A DNA stretch of 64,000 bases from Paroedura picta (Eukaryota; Chordata; Lepidosauria; Squamata; Gekkonidae), in the NCBI RefSeq assembly GCF_049243985.1, contig NC_135384.1:16364501-16428500 (forward strand). Direction: 5' to 3'. How positions within the stretch are numbered: the first letter of the stretch is position 1; each line of letters begins with the position of its first letter. The translations under genes and the position numbers were made by a program. Positions 10,995 to 22,600 of this stretch are shown in pieces. The notes below the pieces were generated by a model that made no database searches, was not told where the DNA came from, and saw only the letters and a program-made list of their open reading frames with translations.

Positions 10995-11015
10995 GGCAGC
11001 AGAGTATGAGTTATC
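10827..11015 (-). CDS. CHMP2A: CHMP2A exon 2 with start codon (coding 10827-10994)
   Basis: Acceptor TTGCAG at 11016-11021. There are 21 nt of 5' UTR, then ATG at 10994-10992 and residues 1-56 (MDMLFGRRKTPEEMLRQ ... AKQGQM). Donor ATG|GTAAAA. The in-frame upstream ATG at 11030 lies before the acceptor and would be intronic. Confidence 0.96.
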
Positions 11016-11142
11016 CTGCAACTGAGTCAACAGACAGGATTCGTTGACTTTTAAACCTGTCTCCCTAACAAGGTAGCACCTAAGGAGTACATGCTAAACT
11101 GAGCTATAAAGAGCGAACAACCAAGTCAGCTATAATCTAAGG

Positions 11143-11212
11143 CAGGGGTAGTCAACCTGTGGTCCTCCAGATGTTAATGGACTACAATTCCCATGAGCTC
11201 CTGCCAGCAAAC
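11143..11212. mobile_element. half of a palindromic hAT MITE
   Basis: Only the left half (CAGGGGTAGTCAACCTGTGG to GCCAGCAAAC) is present. It stops exactly where the long inverted repeat 11213-11565 starts. Confidence 0.85.
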
Positions 11213-11565
11213 GCAGAGTCAAAACGAACCCCAGAAAATTATAACTTGTTTTCAACCAAAACATCTTCCTCAGTGATTCTTGTTGTTATAATTCAAATTG
11301 AGTAATTCTGTATTCTGTATTATTTTCCATCAAGTTTCCACTTCCATGCCATATTATTGACCACGTTATTTTAGGCATGGACCACTGGATCGTCATTAAT
11401 ACAGACTGCATGAACCTTTATGATCCAAGTGATATTAATAAGTGGAAACTTGGTGGAAAATAATACAGAATTACTCACTTTGAATTATAACAACAAAAGA
11501 GTCACTGAAGGAGGAGTGTTGGTTGAAAACAAGCTATAAGTTCCCGGGGCTCGTTTTGACTCTGC
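11213..11565. mobile_element. long inverted-repeat (foldback) element
   Basis: Left arm 11213-11343 and right arm 11440-11565 are inverted copies. They share GCAGAGTCAAAACGARCCCC, GTTTTCAACCAA, TTGTTATAATTCAAA and TTTTCCAYCAAGTTTCCACT. The spacer is about 96 bp. There is no open frame and I do not recognise the family. Confidence 0.8.
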
Positions 11566-12120
11566 TTCAAGGATACAAGAAACATTTATATTGATTTGCC
11601 ATCGTCAGCCTGGTCGCACTGGTTCCCGGTATTTCGGCTGACAGGTACTTCTTGTTGATCGGCTGTAATCTAAGCCTAGTGATGAACTCCATCTGACCAA
11701 GTGCAGAGATGAGGAAAGACAACGAGGGATTAACTTAAACGGCTATTCAAGCCTTGCCAGGCCAAATGCAGGAATTAAAAAAGGAAACTGTATTCCAAAG
11801 TTGACTTCAACAGCACTAAAACTATTTCAGTCTACCATTTAAAATGGAAGAAACAATGCATCTTCACAGTATAGAGTAGAATATGATGAAAAGTGTCTTC
11901 ATCCTAACATCATAGAAAGAGAAATAACATCCCAAATATAAGCTAGTTTTGCAAGTCTGCCTCAGCTATTTCATCACTTACACGCGACCACGCAAGATGA
12001 ACAAGTCTCTCAGACAGCAAAGAGTTTCCCTTTTTTTACTGCTGCATCATCCTATGTGACTTTCCCTCTGTGTTATTTTGATTTTCAAGCCAAATGCAGG
12101 AACAACTGGAGGCAGCAGAG
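11566..12120. other. CHMP2A intron 1 sequence
   Basis: Just after the foldback right arm, CATCGTCAGCCTGGTCGCAC and TTCCCGGTATTTCGGCTG may be more of the same element. The rest is unrecognised. Confidence 0.35.
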
Positions 12121-12124
12121 AGAT

Positions 12125-12235
12125 CCTTTTTAATTGTATTTATTCTTTTTGCATTTATACCGCACCTTTCCCCAGAGGCTCAGGGAAGCTTTGCAAAAGC
12201 TGCCACTCTGTGACAGAGCTGAGCTAATACATTTA
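12125..12235 (-). mobile_element. LINE 3' tail fragment
   Basis: Plus strand GTATTTATTCTTTTTGCATT then TATACCGCACCTTTCCCC and GGCTCAGGGAAGC is the reverse complement of a LINE 3' end of the kind seen at 55545. Confidence 0.6.
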
Positions 12236-12239
12236 CACA

Positions 12240-14074
12240 TCCACTGAAACAATTGCAAGCATTGAGATCAGCGTCTCGCAGCTCTGCCAGTGCTGAATAA
12301 CTTCATTGCCATGACATCCAGCAAATGCTAGGTTGGATCCAGACAGCTTAGCTCACCCAATTCGCCTCTGAACTACAGCCTCTGCTCCACAACATTTGTC
12401 CATGCAAAACGGACATTTACTTTCCCCACTTATTATGTTCCCTGCTCTCAAATCCTTCAATGATATCCTGAATCCCATAAACAACCTTTATGAATTGAGC
12501 AAAACAATGGACGCAAGTACAGTAAGTGCGCCTTTTAAAGCAAGGGGAGAAGAAATGGGGATTTTCCAAGACTACAGCGGGTCCATTAGTATCAATGGTG
12601 AAGCAGAAATGTTTTAGAAGATGTCTGCAAACTAGCCTCATCTCTGGGATGGAGCATAGGCATGTCCATAAACGGATGGCATCTCTGCCATAAGCCACTG
12701 GCATCAACCAGGGACAGGACCAAGCCACAGGCTATGTGGCACCACACTGTCTGCAAAGACATGGGTCCAAAAGGGGGGGTGAAAGGGAGATAGAGCTTTG
12801 GGGCTGCCCCACACAAGAAAATATTTAGCACCACAAGCACACCCACCATCAACACATGGAGGGACAACATTTGTTTTTCTAGAGCAAAATCTCCTTTCTA
12901 TCATTACCTATATTTGCATCTATCTGCTGGTAGTATCAAAGTGATCACCATGGAGCCAGAAGTCCTTTAATGCGGCTCACGTGCCAAACATAATACAGTG
13001 AACTCTACTCCCTGACCACCATAGTGAATCAAAGAGCCACTCTTCATATAAACGGGATTATTAAGGAGACAACATTTTATTCATTTATTATTATACATTT
13101 ATATTAACCACCTGTGGTTTATAATAGAGGTAGAACATAAAATTAGTATAAAAATATAAATTTAAATAACTTTATTAAATTACAATATTGAAATGGGTTA
13201 AACAAGAGGGGGCGAAAAAGAGGGGTTCATAATATATTGGGTTTTATTTTATTATTTTATTGCCTTTCTAGGGATTGCCAAACTTGTTGAGTTTAGGAGC
13301 ACTTCTGGAATGTTGAGGCCCCTAACTCTCAACCATCAGCCACCAATTGGCTGTCATGGAGCTGACGTTTAAAACATCAGAAGGCTCCAAGCCACACATC
13401 CTCTAGCAACGAAGACCGCTTGGTAAGAGTTCTTCCTGCAAGCAAAAAGGTGATGCATGTGGGACTCTTCTGAGAACCTAGTCTTTTGCTTCAGGAAAGA
13501 AGAGATTAAGCTGGAGGTCATAAAAGCCAGGTGCGCTGTTCCATCTTAGTCATGCTCACAAACAGGAAAGGGAACCCAGAACATGGGTATACAGATGAGG
13601 AGGCGGGGCAATGCATACCAAGAGTGCCTTCCCAATGAAACAGGGAATACTAAGGGTTGCGGGATCCTACTTCCTGGGTAGCCAAGCATACGGAGAAGAC
13701 AAAGAGTGCATAGACATACATGGGAAAGCATATCCCCAATTGTACCAGTAACACACTGATGATTAATGTACCCCATTTAAATACCAGTGAGAGATAAACT
13801 CTCCGTAAAGTTACACCAAAGGTGAGTTCCCTCTTCATACGGGGGATGAGGAATGAACCATTCAACATGTGGAAAGCAGGATATAATTCTAGACAAGTCA
13901 TCACAGTAATAACTATACAGATGGAAAACAGGGCGAGGCTGACACTTTGGACACACGCGAGAAAAGCAGACAGACACCCAAGCTAGCCAAGACTTTACAA
14001 ATGCCTTATCTGTTCTCCTTTGCTTTGAACTAGGACCACTCCTCAAACAAAAATCACTTCCAGACCATTCACCA
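12240..14074. other. CHMP2A intron 1, mostly unrecognised
   Basis: Near 13070-13260 it is AT-rich with TTTATTATTTTATTG strings, probably a LINE tail. No gene or complete repeat was recognised elsewhere. Confidence 0.4.
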
Positions 14075-14077
14075 AAA

Positions 14078-14282
14078 GAGCTGGCTTTCATATCCGCCTT
14101 TCACTACCCGAAGGAGTCCCAAAGCGGCTTACAATTGCCTTCCCTCCCGTCCCCTCTCTCCACAACCTGGGCGGTGAAGCTGAAAGAGCTCTGAGAGAAC
14201 TGGACTGGCCCAAGGTCAGCCAGAGGGAGCAGGAGCGGACTTCGTTGCCCAGATTAGAGGCTGCCGCTCCTAAGCCGGGGGA
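14078..14282 (-). mobile_element. tRNA SINE (squamate), minus
   Basis: Plus strand TATCCGCCTTTCACTACCCG, GGAGTCCCAAAGCGGCTTAC, then CCAAGGTCAGCCAGAGGG and AGATTAGAGGCTGCCGCTCC. Same family as 16863 and 46017. The copy abuts the CpG island of CHMP2A. Confidence 0.85.
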
Positions 14283-14531
14283 CGGGAGGCGGCTATAAGA
14301 CAGCCAGGTTCAAATACCCGCTTCTGCCTTCAAACTCAAACCTTGGGCCGGCCGCGCACATTCAGCCTAGCCTACCCTGCAGGGTCGTCGTAGGCATAAA
14401 CAGCAAACGCCTTCTGAATTCGGGTGGGACAGCATTTGATCCCGAGGATGCAAGGGAAGAGGAACGGGGGGGGGGGAGAGAGAGAGTAGCTGCAGGCGCC
14501 CCTTGCCCCCCCCCCCCCCCGGGCTTCTTAC

Positions 14532-14620
14532 CCAGCCGCGGCGACACGAGCCTTCCGCCTCTCTCGGGGCCCTTGTTGTTTCCTCCCGTCTCTTCTTCCG
14601 CTGACGTCACAAGGGTGGAG
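14532..14620 (-). other. CHMP2A: CHMP2A non-coding exon 1 (3' end at 14532)
   Basis: A good donor CTGG|GTAAGAAG ends the exon at 14532 on the minus strand. Like human CHMP2A, translation starts in exon 2. The transcription start is a guess near 14600-14620. An open frame through this exon into the intron is not coding. Confidence 0.65.
14602..14609. promoter_or_regulatory. CHMP2A: palindromic CRE (TGACGTCA)
   Basis: Full consensus ATF/CREB site about 70 bp upstream of the exon 1 donor, next to an ETS core (CTTCCG, 14595-14600). Basis is motif match only. Confidence 0.7.
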
Positions 14621-15330
14621 CGCTCGCGCCAGGGTCACGAGGGGAGGAGGGCGTCAATAGGCGGAAGCCTCCCTTCAGGGGGTGCGGAGAAGGGGAGAAC
14701 CATAGAAACAGAGGGGGGGAGAGAAGGGCTACGCGCTTGTGCCGGCAACTTCCGGTCTACAGTTCAGCTTCAAAAGAAAATAAAAAGCCTGTCCTCCCAC
14801 GGCAAAGTCGTCCAAGGGCCGTAGAGATGACCGGGGATAGAGCGGCACCACAGGGAACCGTAACCAATGGCGACGGGCCGCCGGTGCCGGAAGTTCAGGC
14901 TCTGCGTCGCGCTGGCCTTTATTCTAGGGCTGGGGGGGGCGTAGGGGAGCTGGTAGAGGCGCCCTCGGAGAGCCCCTCGTAGCGGCCGACCCAACACGAC
15001 CCTCGGCTCAGTGCTCTGCGCTTCTGTTTCTCAGCCGGCAACTCCTCCTATACTGGAGTCATTCGCAAGCCGCCGAAGCAGCAGGAGTCTCAAAGTAAAT
15101 AAAGCCAAACGAATGTTGTCTCAACCGTCCCCCCGCCCTCATATTGTTTTCAGATGGTGAAAGGTTTTACTCAAGCAATGGTAGGCTACGACTTCCTATG
15201 TAAGGAGGGCAACTTTGACTTCCCTCTTTCTTAACCCCAAAACAAGTTTACCAGAAGTAGAATGGACCAGCTACCGTTTGCATGTCTGAGAATGCTCGAC
15301 AGCAAGTGCAAAGATAGAGAAACCACACCC

Positions 15331-15349
15331 GTTGTTGTTGTTGTTGTTG
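15331..15349. repeat. (TTG)n microsatellite
   Basis: About six GTT units in intergenic sequence. Confidence 0.9.
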
Positions 15350-15647
15350 CACAAATATATGAGAAATAACTAGAAAAATAGAGTGATGGATATATAGAAT
15401 TCCAAACGGGACTGAGCACACATTAGACCAGAAGCAAGACCCATGCATGAGATTCAGGGAATTTAAACCCAAAGCAGCCCATGCAATCCATACTGAAAGC
15501 TTAACACGTTAAGATTCAGAGATACAGCTGCATAAAATAATTCTTCCTGGAGGATTTAGGTACAGTCATCACAATTGTGCTACCTGCCACCCAAACTGGT
15601 AAGGGTATCTGGGTTCCAGAGAAATTGTGGTTTATAGACAATGAAAG

Positions 15648-15832
15648 CCAACCTGATGCAGTGGTTAGAATGGCAGACTAGTATTCACGAGACCCAGGTT
15701 CAAATTCCTATGAAAGCACTCTGGGTGACGTTAGCCCAGTCACTCAGATCACACTGTCGGCTAAACATCACCAGGTTGTTGTGAGGATAAAATGTAAGCT
15801 GCTTTATGTCTTCAGTGGGGAGAAAAACAAGA
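15648..15832 (+). mobile_element. tRNA SINE, second subfamily
   Basis: GCAGTGGTTAGAATGGCAGA, then GACCCAGGTTCAAATTCCTA (B box), then CAGTCACTCAGATCACACTG and GTTGTTGTGAGGATAAAATG. It is a common lizard tRNA-derived SINE, distinct in its tail from 16863. Confidence 0.8.
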
Positions 15833-16244
15833 TAACTTTTTTAAAATTCAATTTTCACTGCACTTTTTTTCATTTGCTGGTTAAGCTTGCAAAACAAAGT
15901 TCATCTTCTCATCTAACAATTTCCCAAGAACTAAAGTGATTCACATAATTGCAACAGCGGACCTAGGGAGTTTAAAACCAAGAGCAATCTGCAGGGCAGC
16001 ATCAGTCACACATGACAAAATGAAGCCTCCCAAAGAAGAAATCCATATAAGAAGAGACAGCAAGGTAAGATGGACTAGATTAGTGGGAGATCAGCTTATT
16101 AGGTCCCCTAGCAAAGACAGGCATAAAATGGGGATTCCTCAGAGAGCAAAGCGTGTAAGTAAATGTGGTCAAACATGTACAATGTTTCCCTAGCACCTGT
16201 AATGGCTGTCTGTGACTTCGCAGACAGTGGAAATAAAGCATCAG

Positions 16245-16290
16245 CACTTATGGAAAGGGTGGTATAAAAATCTAATAAAATAAATTATGC
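16245..16290 (+). mobile_element. LINE 3' tail scrap
   Basis: GGAAAGGGTGGTATAAAAAT followed by TAATAAAATAAA, a 3' tail like 43530. Confidence 0.5.
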
Positions 16291-16862
16291 AGCCCAGGTC
16301 ATGATAACTTGTGGGCAGCCAGGCAAAAAAACAGCATGAGGAAAGGGCAGAAACTTGCAGAGCTATTTCCCCCAATATTAGAACAAGAACAAGCTTGTTT
16401 GGTTCAAAGTAAGATGTGAAGCCTATCTCTTCAGGGACCAACTAGCCACCCCAGCCACTAAAACATTGGTCTTATCAGCCTCTCCTGACCCCCAGCTGCT
16501 TCTTCTTTCCCACCTGCTCTGCAACCTAACATGCCCCCCCACCCCCGAACAGTTTGGCTTCACAAGATGCCAGCTCACGCACATGCTCACAGTACTAAGC
16601 TGTGCAGTTAGGTTCACACAAGCCTGCTACAGAGCTGAAAAGGTGCGTCTTCCAGACTTAATCAGCAGGAACAAGTACACAGCATATCAAGGCCTGTTTT
16701 AAAAAAAGAGAATTCCTAATTGTTAAACAGGCTTCTTTGGCTGCACTTGCAGTTCTTTCTTCATAGTAAGTTGCCCCCCACAAAATGCATACTTTTGCAA
16801 AGCAGCGGTGGAAGTTGGGGGGGGAAATACTTCTACAGGGAATCAGAGCTTCGAGTATTCTA

Positions 16863-17125
16863 GAGAGCCAGTGTAGTGTAGTGGTTAAGAGTGGCAACTT
16901 CTGATCTGGCAAGCCAGGTTTGATTTTTTTCTCCTCATGCACCCAGCTGTGTGACCTTGGGATCATCACAGCCCTGATATGCTATTCTGACCAAGCAGTC
17001 CTGTCACAGCTCTCTCAGCCTCACCTACCTCACAGGATGCCGGTTGATGCGAGAGGAAGGGAAGGCGCTTGTAAGCCGCGTTGAGATTCCTTCGGGCAGT
17101 GAAAAGCAGGGTATACAAGCCAACT
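16863..17125 (+). mobile_element. tRNA SINE (squamate)
   Basis: GAGAGCCAGTGTAGTGTAGT head, GCAAGCCAGGTTTGATTTTT B-box region, CTCTCTCAGCCTCACCTACC body, and CTTCGGGCAGTGAAAAGCAG tail. A full-length copy, though decayed. Confidence 0.85.
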
Positions 17126-17304
17126 ATTCTTCCAAGGAACTACCTGCCATTCCCATGTAAACATCCAACTAGAGAGTCCTTTTCAAATGCAATCTCTTTA
17201 TGCTCTTGCACGGAAAGCCACAACATTGGAGCCTGGCTGCACCAGCATCCCACTGTATTAGATCTTACAAAAACCCCTTTCTAGACAGACTGACTGCATT
17301 AAAA

Positions 17305-17578
17305 TCATAGAGTCATAGAGTTGGAAGGGGCCATACAGGCCATCTAGTCCAACCCCCTGCTCAACGCAGGATCAGCCCTAAGCATCCTAAAGCATCCAAG
17401 AAAAGTGTGTATCCAACCTTTGCTTGAAGACTGCCAGTGAGGGGGAGCTCACCACCTCCTTAGGCAGCCTATTCCACTGCTGAACTACTCTGTGAAATTT
17501 TTTTCCTGATATCTAGCCTATATCGTTGTACTTGTAGTTTAAACCCATTACTGCGTGCTCTTTCCTCTGCAGCCAGTT
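17305..17578 (-). mobile_element. CR1 LINE 3' UTR
   Basis: Plus strand ATCATAGAGTTGGAAGGGGC, GCCATCTAGTCCAACCCCCT, GAGGGGGAGCTCACCACCTC and TAGTTTAAACCCATTACTGC is the reverse complement of a CR1 tail. It is 5'-truncated. Confidence 0.88.
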
Positions 17579-17579
17579 G

Positions 17580-18615
17580 AAGTCCCTAAATATCAAATGT
17601 TCACTCCAGCATGCTTGTTTCCTGTCCTCAGACTTTTTGGCAGATACCTCCATATTCTCTATTCACAACGGCTGTGTTCCTGCCAAATGGGAGACTGACA
17701 CTGTAGACTTAGGCACGTGCTATTGCACTGTTCCTACTATAATGACATTCACTCACAATGTATCATACCAGTGTTAGCAGGCTGCACGGGAAGATCAGAG
17801 CAGTTCTACATCTCTGCTTCTCTCTGATGTCTCTTCAGAAATAACGCGTAACACTGCAAAAATTGGTATGAAGGCATGCATGCAACATATGCAAGCAGAT
17901 GGTTAAGTCCATAAACAGGGCTGAATTATGACACTGTTAAATTCTGATTTTAGGATTTTATGTAGCAAGTTTTTTAAAGCTGATCCGATACTGAGATAAA
18001 CGGAACTTGGAGAAAACAGGGAGCAGCTAGACAGCAAGCAGAAATCTGCCACTGGCCACGGAATCCTATGGAAGCAGGACCAAAAATGCAGTTGGAAAGC
18101 TGGATCACTCAGAGACAGAAGATTCAGTAGCTCCAAGAAAGCCAGTCTCTGATCTGCACATGCAACACTGGTGAAAAATCACAGCTGCAGGGCAACTGAA
18201 GTAACAGCAAGCCACTCTGAACACACAGTGTAATAGAGACCGGGGAAAATCTCTGCAGACTTCGCTGGGTAGTTCTGCTCCGCTGCGCAACATGCAAATG
18301 CTTTCGGCATCTTTCAGCACCCCCTCTGTGACTGAGAATTATCCCTAATCAGAAGGAAGCTGTTGTCAGCCTTCAGGTTTCCCCCACCCCTACCCGGGTA
18401 TTTATTCTTGTAGCTTGCACATACGCCTCCCACTCACCGTTTTAAAATTAAGCACAACAGAGCCATTCATGTTTCACCTCGAGTGTTGTTAAGAAACACA
18501 CAAAGCCCTTGCTGTGGATTGGGAGCTCTGTCTCCGCCCCGCAAAAATATTAAGACTTTGCTTTCCCCCCAGCGTCCCCCAACCAGGGCAGAAAACAAGG
18601 AGACGAGGGCTGGAT
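17580..18615. other. intergenic sequence between UBE2M 3' end and CHMP2A promoter
   Basis: No gene, repeat or RNA was recognised. Confidence 0.45.
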
Positions 18616-18619
18616 TTGA

Positions 18620-19553
18620 GTGAGCTTAACATTCCCCTTTAATAACCCGACACACTAGAAGTACAGTGGCTTTGTTTTGGCCGGGGGATCGCAGAAGTCA
18701 CTGGAGAGGCAGCGAGTCTGTTGGTGGGCAGGCCCCGATGGCCACAGCACTGCCCCAGTTAACAGCTCTTATTACTACTATTATTAGCACGGGTTGGTTT
18801 GGTTGGTGTGTTTTTTTTATTTTTTTTCCTTAAAAACCAGACACACAAGTGAGTTGATTCTAAAAGGAATATCCCAGGACCGACCCAGCCCTCCCCGAAG
18901 CCCCAGCGCCTGGAGCAGAGGGGAGGGGGCTGAGCACCCCTCCCCTCAGCCTTCCAGACTCATCCAGCCCCTCAAGAGCCTCCCCCCGCCCCCCGCCCCC
19001 CACGTAATAAATAATTGCGCTCAGAAGCCTCGGTGCCCAGCAGGGGAGGAGGAAAGGAGAGGCAAGTGGCCCACAGATTGCACAGGGCAGTTGCGCTGCA
19101 TGGCAGGCAGGGGGTGCCAGAGCACAGGAGGCAACTTTCTGTTCTTAGCAGCAAAACCACAGGACCCCCTCCCCACAAAAGCAGATGGGCCCCAGCACTG
19201 GGGCTCACACACTCCAGTTGGGCAGGTGGCTACCCCAACGCACTGGGTGGGGCAAAGAAGCAGCAGTAACCTCACCCTTCACGCCCTGCAGCAGCACATA
19301 AGGACAGCGGAGAGGGAGATATGAGGACTGGGTGAGGCAGCGGCTGCTGAGGCTCCAGGCTGGCAATGGGTGGCAGGAAGGCGAGCAGGCTTGGGAGGAG
19401 GGGAGAGAAGAAGAGAAGGGGGCCCTGCCAATCCCTGACTCCTGTGCCCCCTTGGCGGCTGAAGGCAGCAGTGTTGGCAGAGTCCCTTAAGAGAGCTGGA
19501 AGGGAGATGGAGGGGCAGGGGGAGGGCATGTTTGTGCCCGGAGCCGGTCAGTT
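18620..19553 (-). other. UBE2M: UBE2M 3' UTR (predicted)
   Basis: Sequence from the stop at 19554 to the predicted cleavage site after ATTAAA (18638-18643 on the minus strand). An A-rich AATAAA at 18816-18821 would give a shorter form. The UTR is GC-rich and free of recognised repeats. Confidence 0.55.
18638..18643 (-). promoter_or_regulatory. UBE2M: UBE2M polyadenylation signal (ATTAAA)
   Basis: ATTAAA on the minus strand, about 915 nt past the stop. A competing AATAAA lies at 18816-18821 within an A-run. Which one is used cannot be told from sequence. Confidence 0.5.
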
Positions 19554-19694
19554 CTATTTGAGGCAGCGCTCAAAGTAAGTGGAGCCAATGTAGCCACCCC
19601 GCATAGAGCGCTGGACGTTCTGCTCAAACAGGCGTCTGTTGTTCTGGAGGACTTCAGCAGCCTCTTTGTTCAGGGGGTCTTCAGGGTTTGGCTC
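19554..19694 (-). CDS. UBE2M: UBE2M exon 6 (residues 138-183)
   Basis: Starts [17 protein letters not shown], ends STYFERCLK and TAG. Acceptor TCCTAG. It is the C-terminal helices of the UBC fold. Confidence 0.97.
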
Positions 19695-22600
19695 CTAGGA
19701 AAGAAGAGAGAGAAACTGTTAAATGCTGACACCATCATTCTTGTTCTATCACAAATTGGGCCCCACTCAACTCAACATGTACACCCCAATCCAATACACA
19801 ATGCGTACTAAAATCCACGTATCCCACTACATGGGAAGAATTTGCTTTTTGTCAAGAATTCAACAAGAGTGCACCCATGAGAGAAAGGAAGTGACTAGCT
19901 CTTACAACTGCTGAAAGATGCTTCAACATCTACTGGAGGCACCTCACAAAAGTCAGAGGGGAACCAAGCAGGGTCTTTCTGCAGCTGGTACTCCATTTCC
20001 TTTGCCCTGAAGATAAGCTAACATATGCAAGTGTGCCACCCCACTGGGCTTTATGCAGAGCACCGCGTTCATCACCCCCAGGCTTACATGCTCCCTGAAT
20101 CCTGTTACTTCTCTTCTCAGAGTTTAGGAGGACTTTGAGAGCCAGCCTGGTGTAGTGGTTAAAAGGGGTGGACTCCAAACGGGAGAACCAGGTTTGATTC
20201 TCCACTCCTCCACATGCAGCCAGCTGAGTGACCTTGAGCTAGTCACAGTTCTCTTCAAGCTGTTCTTGCACAGCAGTCTGGTGGAGTTCTCGCAGTCCCT
20301 CTTACTCACAGGGACTGTCAGTTGTAGGGAAAGGAAAAGAAAGGTGTTTGTAAAATGTTTTGAGATTCTTTCAGGTAATGAAAAGTGAGGTATAAAAAAC
20401 CCACCTCTTCTCTTTGAGAACTCATGCATTCTAGTGCTTCTGTCCCTAACTACAAGACTTCTCCATTAGCCTAAAATCAACAGAGCATGCCAGAAAGCAG
20501 GGGTGGGCAAACTGTGGCCCCCCAGATGTCCATGGACTACAATTCCCATGAGCCAGCAAAAGCTATTTATTTATTAATAAATATCAATGATTTATTTATT
20601 ATCTGGAACAGCTTGCACTGTGCAAATAAAAGGGTAAGGGATAGGGGGTGGAGAGTGGGCAGGGCCTGTCTGGACTTTGGGCCAATCAGGACACATGACA
20701 CACATCCGGATTGGCCCGAAGTTCGGAAAGGCCCACCTCCCACAGCCCTGGCCAGGAAAGCTCTGGTGAACTCACCACTATTGCGCTCCTGGCCACCCAA
20801 GCCCAGCAGAAAGTGTGGTGGGGAGGGATGGCTACCATTCCCCCTTAGGCCAGGAAGCCCTCATGCCACCTCACAGAGGCTGCATGAGGACTTCCCGGGC
20901 CAATGGGGGCCGTGAGGGGAAGGGGGGTGGCTTCCCTTCCCCCTTGGGTCGGGAAGCCTACTGGAAAATCCTCTTTCTCTCTCTCTTTCCTTTCTACCTC
21001 TTCCTACATCTCTCCTTCTATATCTCTGCCTTTCTGTCTCCCTCTATCCCTCTCACCCTTCCTTCCTTCCTCTGTAACACTCTTCTATTTTTCCTTACTC
21101 TCTGTCTTTCTGTATTTTTCTCCCTCTTTCTCCCCCTCTACCTCTACTTCTCTGCCATTATTAATTTCTCTTACATTCTCCCTCTTTCTCTATAATTCTC
21201 TCTGTCGTCTTCTCGCTCTCTTACTCTCTATATTCCTGTCCTTTCTTTCTCTCTTCCTTAGTTTCTTCCATTCCACCTATATTTCTGGCTATCACTCTTT
21301 TCCCTCTCTCTTCTTTCCTTTCCTTTCCTTTCTCTTCCTTTCTTTTTCCCAATCCTTTCTCTCTCTTTCTCTCTCTCTTTGTATCTCTCTATCTTAATCA
21401 CTCTCTCCCTTTCTACCTCCCTTTCTCTTTGCTATTTTCCCTTCCCCCATTCTAGTGCCCATTGTATCAGCTACAACAGGCTTTAATTCTAGTATTACAT
21501 AATATCTAATGTACAATAGTACATTAAACTGATATGTATAACCACTAAGCTGATATGTATAACCATTTTTCTTTTTTTCTGTGTGGTTCTTCCTTTAGGG
21601 AAAATTCCAAAAATATTAAATAAATAAATGTTTGTGTGAAAGGGTGCATTTCTTTCTAGTTTCTATGCTCAGGTCCATACCCTGCTCAGCTTGTGTGCAG
21701 ATGGACAGAGAGACCAATTGCTGGACAAGACTCCCCACCCTTCATGGGCTTCCATTTCCACACATACTCACCAAGAAGAGATACTGCAGGCCATAAATTA
21801 TAGAGTTTATTGTTAGTACAGGCTTCCAGTCCTCTCTGCGGGACAAAAGAACAGGACAGAGATGAGGATCGCAATCCAGCACGAAGGAGAGACAGAACCA
21901 AAGGACACCAGCTTAGGATCAGAGCCCAGTAAACAGCAATGCAACACCAAACCCATTTGTCATTTTACCAAGGACCAAGACAGCATGTTTAGGTGTTTGA
22001 AAATGCTGTGAAAACACTTCCTGAAATTGCATTTGGGGTGGCTCATTGCCCCGAGACAAATCTATCTTGGAGTAAAAAAAAAATCTGGTTTTGGTGGCTG
22101 AAGGAAGTATGTTTAACTCCCAGCGCCTGTTTTAAACACCTAACGCCTTGATACACACTTTCACGTAAGGTGAAATGAACAGACTGCATCCATCCAGGTT
22201 TTGCACACAATCCTGTCCCCCAATTCTTTTCGTCACTGCCTCTCGTGTGATTTTTGCCCAGGAAAATCCCATGATTCCTACCCTCGCCTTTCTGAGTTGC
22301 CAAAGGTGACCTCCTCCCTTTTTCGCCAGCTGAAAAGCTGGCTGGATCCAACACCCTTTGTTTACATTTCTTTCTCATCCTTCCACTCAAATCAGAATAT
22401 TAGTTCCTCATCTTTTGGCAGAAACAACAGGGCCATATCACTCCAGAGCCCAACACTGCTATCCTGATTAAGAGTGCCCTAAAAGAAGCACAGGATTGGT
22501 TTTGTTTGTTTTTTACCCCAATATACAAACAAAAATACCTTTTTGATAGAAATACCTGCTTGATAGAAGCAGGCCTATTCCAGGTGAAAGAATCACTTAA

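Larger units (their letters stand above)
14360..15080. promoter_or_regulatory. CHMP2A: CHMP2A CpG-island promoter
   Basis: GC-rich, CpG-rich stretch around the CHMP2A first exon. It holds ETS-type GGAAG/CTTCC cores (around 14555, 14595, 14750 and 14888) and a CCAAT box near 14865. It extends some 450 bp upstream of the exon, so divergent transcription is possible, but no divergent gene was recognised. A TATA box is not evident. Confidence 0.75.

Noticed and set aside
10995-11030. In-frame upstream ATG at 11030 as the CHMP2A start
   Set aside because: It lies before the TTGCAG acceptor, so it is intronic; MDMLFGRR matches the family start.
11213-11565. Possible hammerhead-ribozyme remnant (CTGAGGA ... 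GAAA) in the foldback arms
   Set aside because: One arm has the CTGANGA core, the other does not, and the bases between do not form a stem II. Not enough to call.
16863-17125. A tRNA gene in the SINE heads
   Set aside because: A/B-box-like sequence is present but there is no cloverleaf with acceptor pairing; these are tRNA-derived SINEs.
20815-21397. Plus-strand frames of 126 and 164 codons rich in Ser/Leu/Phe
   Set aside because: They translate the polypyrimidine tract; low complexity, not genes.
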